Shown one piece after another: positions 1 through 7,041 of a stretch of 19,730 nt of DNA. The notes under the pieces were generated by a model. That model saw only the letters and a program-made list of their open reading frames with translations, searched no databases and was not told the DNA's origin. The stretch comes from Pseudomonadota bacterium (lineage in GTDB: Bacteria > Myxococcota_A > Polyangia > Polyangiales > Polyangiaceae), in NCBI GenBank assembly GCA_023460875.1, contig JAEWOQ010000187.1, forward strand, positions 1 through 19,730. The letters run 5' to 3'. The position numbers and the translations under genes are program-made. Every line of letters begins with the position of its first letter. The stretch's first letter is position 1.

Positions 1-3000
1 GCCCCCGAGAGGACGAGCTGCGTGGCGACGCGGCTGAGGGCGATGGTGAGCTCCCGCTCGTTGTCCTCGGTGCTCTCGACCTCGAGCAGGCGCTCGCTGA
101 GCGCGATGCACTCGGCGCGATCGCCCAGCTTGCCCGCCGCGACGGCAGCCTCGGCGGCGGCCAAGGACCACTCGGGGGTGTGCTCGGGGATGTACGCGAG
201 GGCGTCCAAGGCATAGCGCTTCGTCTCCGCGTTGTTGCCCTGCCACTTGCTGGCTTCGGCTTGGATCAGGCGCAGGGCCGCGGCCTCCGCGTCGGTGGCG
301 CCAGCGCCCAACCCGAGCACGGCGCGTTCGATCGCGGCGCCGAGATCGTTGCCGCTGAGGGCCTGGAGGGCGGCGCGCCGGTAGTGGGGCACGGCGCGCT
401 CCGGTTGTCCGCCTCGAGCGTAGTGGGCGGCGAGGGGCAGCGCCTCGCTCTCGCCGGATTGCTCGAGCCACGCGGCGGTGAGGCGATGACCCCGACCGCG
501 ATCCGCGTCTGTGAGGGCTGCGTAGGCCGCGTCCCGGACGAGGCCGCTCCGGAACTCGAGCTCGCGCTGCCCGGGGAAGCGAGAGCTCAGTCGCTCATTG
601 ACGATCTCCTCTTCGATGAGGAGCCGGAGCACGGCGTCGAGGCCGCGCACGAGGCCATCGGGCCCGATCAGCTCTTGCACTCCGCCAACCCAGAAGCGCT
701 GCCCGAACACGCTCGCCGCCCGGAGCACGCGGCGAGCGTCGCTGTCGAGCTGCTCGAGCCGCGACTGCGCCAGCAGCAGGATCCGATCGGGGACGCTGTC
801 GCCGCTCTGGCTCGCCTCGGCGCGCAGCAGCTCCTCCAGCCAGAAGGGGTTGCCCTGGGCCCGCTCGATGACGCGGTCGGTGACGATGGGCTCCACCTGG
901 GGGCCGAGGATCTCGCGCACGAGGTCCGCGCAGGCGCGCCGGGGCAGCCCGCTCAAGCGGAGCTCGGAGACGCCGCGCTGGCTCCACAGCTTGGGGAACA
1001 GCTCGTGGACCTCCGGGCGAGCCAGGACCACGACCATGAGCGGGTGCTCGGCCAGGTTGCGCAGCGCCGAGTCGATGAACTTCACCGTGGGCAGGTCGCC
1101 CCAGTGGAAGTCATCCAGGATGAGCACCGTGGGGTGGTGCGCGCACTCGGCGGCGAGCCAATCCTCGAACGCCCGGAGGATCTGATCTCCCCGCAGCACC
1201 GCGTCCTGGCGCGCGGCGCGCAGCTGCGGGTTCACGTCGTCGAAGGGCGTGCCGATCAGCTCGCCGACGAACTCCGTGACGCGGCTCAGCTCCGCGGGTG
1301 GGACGACCTTCCGCAGCCGCTCCTGGAGCTTGTGGCGCCGAGCCGGCAAGGGCTCGCCGTCGGCGATGTGGCTCGTCCGTTGGATGGCCTCGATCAAGAT
1401 GGAGAACGGGGCCCCGACGCTCATCGGATCGCCCCCGCCCCACAGGACCTCGACGGAGGCGTGGCTCCGACGCAGCTGGCGTGTGAACTCGTGGGCGAGG
1501 CGAGACTTGCCGATGCCGGGGGGGCCCGTCACGAGCACGATGTTCGCGACGCCCTCGTCCTGGCACTCGTCGAAGGTGGCACCGAGCAGGCTGAGCTCTC
1601 GCTTGCGCCCTACGCAGCGGGTCTGCCGCCCCAACACCGTACGCGTCGGCTCGAGGGTCTGCCGCGTACCCCGCAGCAAGAACCCGAGGTCCGTGGAGCG
1701 CACGTCGAAGCGCGAGTCGAGCAGCGTGGCCGTGGTCTCGTCGACCCAGATCGTGCCGCGCCGTCCTTCGCCTTCTTCCGCGACCTTCGCCTCGAGGCGC
1801 AGCAGCGCCGTGCTCGCCGCCTCGATGGCCCGCCCAGAGGGGCCATCTCCTGTGTTGACGGCGAGCCCGGTCGCGAGGGCGACCGCCGGCGCGTGCATGG
1901 TCTCTTGGAGCGCGATCGCGCAACGCGCCGCTTGCGCCACCTGGTCAGTGGCGCTCCCGCGACCGCTGATGACGGCGAGGAGCGTCCCGTCTGCCAGGCG
2001 GCTCGGGCGCACTCCATGGATCTGCGCCGCCCGCTCCGCGTGACGAAACGCCTCGTCGGAGCCGGCGCGCGTGAGGATCACACAGGAGATCCGCTGTTCC
2101 GAGGCCGTCACCGCGGCGCTCGAGCGCGGCGCGCTCTCGGGAGGGACGTCGCTGAGGTGGGACAGCAGCCCCAGCCGACGCGCCACCTCACCCCCAGAGG
2201 GAGGTCGGTCCTGAGGCGCCTTGGCCAGCATCCGCCCGACGAGCTCGTCGAGCTCGAGAGGGACCTCCCGGTGGAGCGTGCTGGGCGCGGGCACCTGCTC
2301 TGCGAGGATCTTGGCGAGGACCTCGAGCAGCGTGTTGCCCGTGAAGGCTCGCTTGCCCGTGAGGCACTCGAAGAGCACGCAGCCGAGGGCGAAGACGTCT
2401 GCCGCGGGGCCTACGTCTAGGCTGCCCTGAGCCTGCTCGGGTGCCATGTAGCCAGGGGTGCCCAGGCGATCGCCTACGTTGGTGAGCTGCTTGGCCCCCG
2501 ACGCGGAGTGGGCGACCCCAAAGTCGAGGAGGCGCACCTGCCCAGGGTGGCCGTCCACCAGGAAGAGATTGCTGGGGTTGATGTCCCGGTGCACGATGCC
2601 CTGCCCGTGCACGACCTCCAAAGCGGTCGCCACGCGGCGGACCAGCTCGACGGACTCCCGCACCGAGAGCCGCTCGCGCCGAAGGAGCGTCTCGAGGGAG
2701 CAGCCGTCGAGCCACTCCATGGCGATGTAGGGCGCCCCGTCCGGCTCCCAGCGCCCGTGGGCGACGTAGGCCGCGATGGCCGGGTGACGCACCTCGGAGA
2801 GCAACGTGGCCTCGCGCTCGAAGCGCTCGTGGCTCAGCGTCGCGTCCCGGAGGACCTTCAACGCGACGGGGCGCCCGTCTTGCAGATCCAGGGCCCGATA
2901 CACGTCCGCCATACCGCCGGCCCCGGCGCGCTCGATGACCTCGAAGCGCTCATCGAGGAGCACTCCGGGCACGAGCGACTGCGCGACGTGGGCCGCGGAG

Positions 3001-3182
3001 GCCGGAGAGCCTTGCGGGTGTGTCTCCCTAGCAGGCTCCTGCGGCGTGTCGGACGAGGCGCCCCGGGAGTACAGCGCCTCGGAGCGAGGCGCGTCGTCTT
3101 CACTCGCCGCCCCCGCGGACACCTGCGTGCGCGCGATAGGGCGGCCTTCCTGTCGCCACTCGTTGTCCCGCTCAGAACTCAT
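1..3182 (-). CDS. Ser/Thr protein kinase with degenerate cyclase-like domain and AAA ATPase (3' end cut by window)
   Basis: One open frame of at least 1060 codons runs off the left edge, so the C-terminus is missing. Residues 1-70 are a low-complexity leader. A Hanks-type kinase follows at about 80-340: glycine loop GAGGMADVY, VALK lysine (109), HRD (198-200), DFG (220-222) and GTPGYMAPEQ. The catalytic-loop lysine is replaced: the sequence reads HRDINPSN, with Asn at 202. Residues 362-500 resemble a class III nucleotide cyclase fold (ALATGLAVNTGD, then GTIWVDETTATLL before RFDV) but lack the metal-binding aspartates. An AAA_16-type ATPase follows, with Walker A GPPGIGKS (553-560) and Walker B TVLILDD (685-691). 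The remainder is helical and TPR-like. The ATG start has GAGG three bases upstream and no earlier in-frame start. Such kinase-ATPase fusions are typical of myxobacteria and are thought to be cytoplasmic signalling hubs; the target is unknown. Confidence 0.92.
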   Translation of the reverse strand, partial: MSSERDNEWRQEGRPIARTQVSAGAASEDDAPRSEALYSRGASSDTPQEPARETHPQGSPASAAHVAQSLVPGVLLDERFEVIERAGAGGMADVYRALDLQDGRPVALKVLRDATLSHERFEREATLLSEVRHPAIAAYVAHGRWEPDGAPYIAMEWLDGCSLETLLRRERLSVRESVELVRRVATALEVVHGQGIVHRDINPSNLFLVDGHPGQVRLLDFGVAHSASGAKQLTNVGDRLGTPGYMAPEQAQGSLDVGPAADVFALGCVLFECLTGKRAFTGNTLLEVLAKILAEQVPAPSTLHREVPLELDELVGRMLAKAPQDRPPSGGEVARRLGLLSHLSDVPPESAPRSSAAVTASEQRISCVILTRAGSDEAFRHAERAAQIHGVRPSRLADGTLLAVISGRGSATDQVAQAARCAIALQETMHAPAVALATGLAVNTGDGPSGRAIEAASTALLRLEAKVAEEGEGRRGTIWVDETTATLLDSRFDVRSTDLGFLLRGTRQTLEPTRTVLGRQTRCVGRKRELSLLGATFDECQDEGVANIVLVTGPPGIGKSRLAHEFTRQLRRSHASVEVLWGGGDPMSVGAPFSILIEAIQRTSHIADGEPLPARRHKLQERLRKVVPPAELSRVTEFVGELIGTPFDDVNPQLRAARQDAVLRGDQILRAFEDWLAAECAHHPTVLILDDFHWGDLPTVKFIDSALRNLAEHPLMVVVLARPEVHELFPKLWSQRGVSELRLSGLPRRACADLVREILGPQVEPIVTDRVIERAQGNPFWLEELLRAEASQSGDSVPDRILLLAQSRLEQLDSDARRVLRAASVFGQRFWVGGVQELIGPDGLVRGLDAVLRLLIEEEIVNERLSSRFPGQRELEFRSGLVRDAAYAALTDADRGRGHRLTAAWLEQSGESEALPLAAHYARGGQPERAVPHYRRAALQALSGNDLGAAIERAVLGLGAGATDAEAAALRLIQAEASKWQGNNAETKRYALDALAYIPEHTPEWSLAAAEAAVAAGKLGDRAECIALSERLLEVESTEDNERELTIALSRVATQLVLSG

Positions 3183-3532
3183 GCGCCTCGAGCCGGTCCG
3201 GGGTGGAGGGAGAGAGCCCGCTCAAGTCCCTCGCCTGCCCTGCTGAGTACCGTCCGCCGATCCTTGTCGCAAGGTGTGACGCCCCCGACGCTCGTTGGGC
3301 CGAGCACCGTGACGTCCCGCGCCGACCGGCGTCGCGCGGGTGACTCGTGTAAGCCAAGGTGTGACGAGTGCGCAGCGGTGCGCGGAGAGCGCCTTCGGTT
3401 CGCCAGCAAGAACGCTCGCCCCTCCCGACGAACGGCTCGCAGAAGGCAGGCCGTCCGTCGCTCGAGGTGTTCGCGTCGTCATCGCGCCGTTGGCGCCACC
3501 TCACTGCAGGATGGGTTCACTGCAGGACGGGC
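3183..3532. other. 350-base intergenic region upstream of the kinase gene
   Basis: No convincing gene lies here; the short open frames on both strands have no recognisable protein signature. Both flanking genes read leftward, so this is the 3' flank of acnB and the promoter region of the kinase gene. It holds part of a 16-bp tandem repeat at its acnB end, a separated 12-bp direct repeat, and a small hairpin at 3262-3274 (CCTTG, three-base loop, CAAGG). I could not pick a convincing sigma-70 promoter or a U-tailed terminator. Confidence 0.6.
3270..3366. repeat. Separated 12-bp direct repeat CAAGGTGTGACG
   Basis: The 12-mer CAAGGTGTGACG occurs exactly at 3270-3281 and 3355-3366, 85 bases apart, on the upstream side of the leftward kinase gene. 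The left copy overlaps the right arm of a short hairpin (3262-3274). Placement in a promoter region suggests two binding sites for one regulator, but no family can be named. Confidence 0.5.
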
Positions 3533-3548
3533 TCACTGCAGGACGGGC
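3501..3548. repeat. Three head-to-tail copies of a 16-bp repeat spanning the acnB stop codon
   Basis: The unit TCACTGCAGGACGGGC is exact at 3517-3532 and 3533-3548. A third copy at 3501-3516 has two transitions. The copy at 3533-3548 is the coding one: read leftward it supplies the last four acnB codons and the TGA stop. The other two copies lie just downstream of the stop. The end of the gene has therefore been copied outward twice without changing the protein, most simply by replication slippage. Confidence 0.9.
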
Positions 3549-6106
3549 AAGCTCGCGCTGCTGGCCTTCGACGTGAAGCTCGGCAGCTGATCGAAGCTCA
3601 GGTAGCGGTAGAGCTCCGGCGCCATGCTGTCGATGTTCGCGGCGTAGCGCATGTACTCCTCAGGGGTGGGGATGCGCCCGAGGATCGAGACCACCGCCGC
3701 CAGCTCAGCCGACGACAAGTACACGTTGGCGCCCTTGCCGAGCCGGTTCGGGAAGTTGCGCGTGGACGTGGAGACGACGGTCGACTCGGGCGCGACCCGC
3801 GCCTGGTTCCCCATGCACAGGGAGCAGCCGGGCATCTCCGTGCGGGCGCCCGCCTGGGCGAACATGTTGTAGTAGCCCTCTTGCATGAGCTGCTGCTGAT
3901 CCATCTTCGTCGGCGGCGCGACCCAGAGGCGCGTCGGCACCGGCTCGCCGTAGTCCTTCAGGAGGGTGGCCGCGGCGCGGAAATGCCCGATGTTCGTCAT
4001 GCATGAGCCGATGAACACCTCGTCGACCTTCGCCCCCGCCACCTCGCTGAGCGGCTTGACGTCGTCGGGATCGTTGGGGCAGGCGAGCAGGGGCTCCTTG
4101 ATCTCGCTCATGTCGATCTCGAGTACCGTCGCGTACTCGGCGGCGGCGGCCGCCTGGAGCAGCTCGGGCTGCGCGAGCCACTTCTCCATGGCCTGAGCTC
4201 GCCGCTCGAGGGTCCGGACGTCGCCGTAGCCCTCGGCGATCATCCAGCGCAGCATCACCACGTTCGATCGCAGGTATTCGCTGATCGGCTCGGGGCTGAG
4301 CTTGATGGTGCACCCCGCCGCCGAGCGCTCCGCGGTCGCGTCGCTCAGCTCGAAGGCCTGCTCCACCTTCAGGTCGGGCAGCCCCTCGATCTCGATGATC
4401 CGCCCGCTGAACACGTTCTTCTTGCCCTGCTTGGCCACGGTGAGCAGGCCCTGCTGGATCGCCGCGTAGGGGATGGCGTTCACCAGGTCGCGCAGGGTGA
4501 TCCCCGGCTGCATCTTGCCCTTGAAACGCACCAGCACGCTCTCGGGCATGTCGAGGGGCATGACGCCGAGGGCGGCGGCGAACGCGACCAGCCCCGAGCC
4601 GGCGGGGAAGGAGATCCCCAGGGGGAAGCGGGTGTGGGAGTCGCCGCCCGTGCCGACCTGATCGGGCAGGAGCATGCGGTTGAGCCAGGAGTGGATGATG
4701 CCGTCACCGGGGCGCAGGGACACACCGCCGCGGTTCGTGATGAAGTCGGGCAGGGTGTGCTGCGTCTCGACGTCCACGGGCTTCGGGTAGGCCGCCGTGT
4801 GACAGAACGACTGCATCACCAGGTCCGCGGAGAAGCCGAGGCAAGCGAGCTCCTTGAGCTCGTCGCGGGTCATCGGCCCGGTGGTGTCCTGCGACCCGAC
4901 CGTGCTCATGTGGGGTTCACAATAGGTGCCCGGGCGTACGCCCCGCACGCCGCAGGCTCGCCCCACGATCTTCTGGGCGAGGGTGAAGCCCTTACCCGTG
5001 TCCTGGGGATCCTTCGGCAGGCGGAAGGCGGTCGAGGGCGGTAGCCCCAGCGCTTCCCGCGCCCGCCGGGTGAGGCTGCGCCCGATGATCAAGGGAATGC
5101 GCCCGCCGGCGCGCACCTCGTCGAGGAGCACCTCCGTCTTGAGCTGGAACGTGCTCACCACCTCACCCTGGGCGTCCTCGATCTTGCCGGCGTAGGGGTA
5201 GAGGTGGATCACATCGCCCATCTTGAGGGCGCTCACGTCGCACTCGATGGGCAGGGCCCCGGAGTCCTCGACGGTGTTGAAGAAGATGGGGGCGATCTTG
5301 CCGCCGAGGACCACGCCGCCCGAGCGCTTGTTCGGGATGAACGGGATGTCCTCGCCGAAGTGCCAGAGCACCGAGTTGGTGGCGCTCTTGCGGGAAGACC
5401 CCGTACCCACGACGTCGCCCACGTAGGCCACGGCGTGCCCGAGGCGCTTCACCTCGGCGATCTGGGCGAGGGCGTCGTGGATGCCCTCCCGTGGGTTCTT
5501 GAGCATCGCCTGGGCGTGCAGGGGGATGTCGGGGCGGGACCAGGCGTCCTGAGCTGGGGAGAGATCGTCGGTGTTCGTCTCTCCGGGCACCTTGAACACG
5601 GCCAAGGTGATCTTCTCGGGCACCTCTGGGCGCGACGTGAACCACTCCGCCGCCGCCCAGGACTCGAGCACCGCGCGGGCGTTCTTGCTGCCGGCCTTCG
5701 CCTTGTCTTCCACGTCGTGGAAGGCGTCGAACATGAGCAGCGTCTTCTTCAGCTGGGTCGCGGTGAGCTCACCGAGCTCGGGGTGATCCAGCAGCTCCAC
5801 CAGAGTGGCGATGTTGAAGCCGCCCAGCATGGTCCCCAGGAGCTCGACCGCCTTCGGTGGATCGATCAGCGGTGAGCGCGTCGTGCCCTGGGCGATGGCC
5901 GTGAGGAAGCCCGCCTTCACGTAGGCGGCGTCGTCCACACCCGCAGGGACCCGGTCCGTGAGGAGCTCGAGCAGGAACTCCTCCTCGCCCGCCGGAGGGG
6001 ATTTCAGGAGCTCGACGAGCTCGGCGACCTGAGCCGCGCTGAGGGGCAGGGGGACGACGCCCTGGGCGGCGCGTTCGGCGACGTGCTTTCGGTAGGCTTC
6101 GATCAT
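3533..6106 (-). CDS. acnB: Aconitate hydratase B (bifunctional aconitase / 2-methylisocitrate dehydratase)
   Basis: This cytoplasmic TCA-cycle enzyme interconverts citrate and isocitrate through a [4Fe-4S] cluster; AcnB can also dehydrate 2-methylisocitrate in propionate breakdown. At 857 aa it is close to E. coli AcnB (865 aa). The B-type order is visible: an N-terminal helical HEAT-like domain (1-155), then the swivel domain (from about 165, with TNTDDLSPAQDAWSRPDIP), then the catalytic domains. The three cluster cysteines are Cys702 (GSCMTN), Cys761 and Cys764 (CSLCMGNQ), at a constant offset of 8 from the E. coli positions 710, 769 and 772 that I recall. GGDSHTRFPLG (487-497) is also intact. 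The ATG at 6106 begins a typical N-terminus, although no clear Shine-Dalgarno precedes it. A LysR-type regulator is divergent 77 bases away and is the likely controller. Confidence 0.97.
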   Translation of the reverse strand: MIEAYRKHVAERAAQGVVPLPLSAAQVAELVELLKSPPAGEEEFLLELLTDRVPAGVDDAAYVKAGFLTAIAQGTTRSPLIDPPKAVELLGTMLGGFNIATLVELLDHPELGELTATQLKKTLLMFDAFHDVEDKAKAGSKNARAVLESWAAAEWFTSRPEVPEKITLAVFKVPGETNTDDLSPAQDAWSRPDIPLHAQAMLKNPREGIHDALAQIAEVKRLGHAVAYVGDVVGTGSSRKSATNSVLWHFGEDIPFIPNKRSGGVVLGGKIAPIFFNTVEDSGALPIECDVSALKMGDVIHLYPYAGKIEDAQGEVVSTFQLKTEVLLDEVRAGGRIPLIIGRSLTRRAREALGLPPSTAFRLPKDPQDTGKGFTLAQKIVGRACGVRGVRPGTYCEPHMSTVGSQDTTGPMTRDELKELACLGFSADLVMQSFCHTAAYPKPVDVETQHTLPDFITNRGGVSLRPGDGIIHSWLNRMLLPDQVGTGGDSHTRFPLGISFPAGSGLVAFAAALGVMPLDMPESVLVRFKGKMQPGITLRDLVNAIPYAAIQQGLLTVAKQGKKNVFSGRIIEIEGLPDLKVEQAFELSDATAERSAAGCTIKLSPEPISEYLRSNVVMLRWMIAEGYGDVRTLERRAQAMEKWLAQPELLQAAAAAEYATVLEIDMSEIKEPLLACPNDPDDVKPLSEVAGAKVDEVFIGSCMTNIGHFRAAATLLKDYGEPVPTRLWVAPPTKMDQQQLMQEGYYNMFAQAGARTEMPGCSLCMGNQARVAPESTVVSTSTRNFPNRLGKGANVYLSSAELAAVVSILGRIPTPEEYMRYAANIDSMAPELYRYLSFDQLPSFTSKASSASLPVLQ

Positions 6107-6140
6107 GGCGGAGGTCTACTAGCGCGGATCGAGCCATGCG

Positions 6141-6153
6141 AATAATGGTTATT
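6141..6153. promoter_or_regulatory. Small AT-rich inverted repeat in the acnB-lysR gap
   Basis: AATAA and TTATT flank a three-base spacer. The repeat lies in a conspicuously AT-rich stretch (about 6141-6185) of an otherwise GC-rich window. It sits between the larger palindrome and acnB, so it may be a secondary regulator site or part of the acnB promoter. This is inference from position and symmetry only. Confidence 0.4.
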
Positions 6154-6177
6154 TTGAATGGAATTCATGCATAGAAT
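6149..6177 (+). promoter_or_regulatory. Candidate lysR promoter giving a leaderless transcript
   Basis: TAGAAT at 6172-6177 matches the sigma-70 -10 hexamer at 5 of 6 positions. A weak -35 candidate, TTATTT at 6149-6154, lies 17 bases upstream. Transcription from it would begin at or next to the A of the lysR ATG (6184). That agrees with the lack of any Shine-Dalgarno before that start. The -10 lies inside the palindrome, so a bound regulator would block it. Confidence 0.45.
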
Positions 6178-6185
6178 GCATGAAT
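6163..6185. promoter_or_regulatory. Perfect palindrome overlapping the lysR start codon; candidate LysR operator
   Basis: The left arm ATTCATGCAT (6163-6172) and right arm ATGCATGAAT (6176-6185) are exact reverse complements around a three-base centre. The site contains the T-N11-A pattern of LysR-family sites (T6168, A6180). It covers the first two bases of the lysR start codon and the proposed -10. It is expected to mediate autoregulation and control of the divergent acnB. Symmetry and position are observed; the function is inferred. Confidence 0.75.
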
Positions 6186-7041
6186 GGACCTCGAGCTGAC
6201 CCGATCGCTGCTGGCGGTGGCGCGCCACGGCACGATCAGCCAAGCCGCGGAGAACATCGGCCTGTCGCAGCCGGCGCTCACGCGGCGCCTCCAGCAGCTG
6301 GAGGAGCACCTCGGCGCGCCCCTGGTGGAGCGCAGCGGGCGCGGGGTCGCCCTGACGGAGCTGGGGCGCCTCGCGGTACGGGAAGGCCAGGCCCTGGTGG
6401 AGCGCTATGAGCGGCTGCGCACCAGCATCGCCGAGCACGTGCGTCTGGAGGCGGGCACGGTGCGTATCGGCGGCGGAGCGACGGCGGTGGCGTACCTGCT
6501 GCCCACGGCGATCGCGCGCTTCCGCGAGGATCACCCGGAGGTGCGCTTTCAGCTGCTCGAGGCGGGGAGCCGGGAGGTCGAGGGCGCCGTGGGCTCCGAG
6601 CGGCTCGAGCTCGGCATCGTCACCTTGCCGACCCGCGCCGCAGACCTCGAGGTCCAGCCCCTGCTGCGGGATCGCATCGTGCTGGTGGCGGGGAGGGGGC
6701 ACCCGCTCGCCGGGCGGCGACGGATCCATGCCCGGGAGCTCCAGGGGCAGAGCTTGGTGGGGTTCGAGGCGGGCAGCGCGATCCGCGCGGAGATCGACCG
6801 GGCCTTGCGAGACATAGGCGTCGAGATGCAGGTGGTGATGGAGCTGCGCAGCGTGGCGGCCATCCTGCAGATGGTGGAGACCACCGGGAGCCTGGCGTTC
6901 GTGAGCGCCCTCGGCGCGGGCAGCTCGCGCTGCTTGACGGTGCGGGGGCTGCGTATCGAGCGGCAGCTGGCGGTCATCTGGAAGCGGGGGCGTCCTCTGT
7001 CCCCTGCGGCGCGAGCGTTCGCGGAGCGGCTGAGGTGGTGA
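6184..7041 (+). CDS. LysR-type transcriptional regulator, divergent from acnB
   Basis: This 285-aa protein has the normal LysR-family size. The N-terminal winged helix-turn-helix is clear at about 1-60: TRSLLAVARHGTISQAAEN, then LSQPALTRRLQQLEEHLGAPLVER. A coiled linker and a periplasmic-binding-protein-like effector domain (about 90-285, starting GTVRIGGGATAV) follow. The ATG fits the family's usual beginning (MDLELTRSLLAVA) and no upstream alternative is better. The gene is divergent from acnB and a palindrome lies over its start. In Bacillus a LysR-family protein, CcpC, controls aconitase in response to citrate, so sensing a TCA intermediate is a reasonable guess. The last 68 bases overlap the 3' end of the opposite-strand membrane protein gene. 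Confidence 0.93.
   Translation: MDLELTRSLLAVARHGTISQAAENIGLSQPALTRRLQQLEEHLGAPLVERSGRGVALTELGRLAVREGQALVERYERLRTSIAEHVRLEAGTVRIGGGATAVAYLLPTAIARFREDHPEVRFQLLEAGSREVEGAVGSERLELGIVTLPTRAADLEVQPLLRDRIVLVAGRGHPLAGRRRIHARELQGQSLVGFEAGSAIRAEIDRALRDIGVEMQVVMELRSVAAILQMVETTGSLAFVSALGAGSSRCLTVRGLRIERQLAVIWKRGRPLSPAARAFAERLRW

Noticed and set aside
180..2420. 746-codon open frame on the plus strand opposite the kinase gene
   Set aside because: The protein is Arg/Glu/Leu/Ala-rich low-complexity sequence with no motifs. The opposite strand encodes a clear kinase-ATPase. High GC removes stop codons from the antisense frame.
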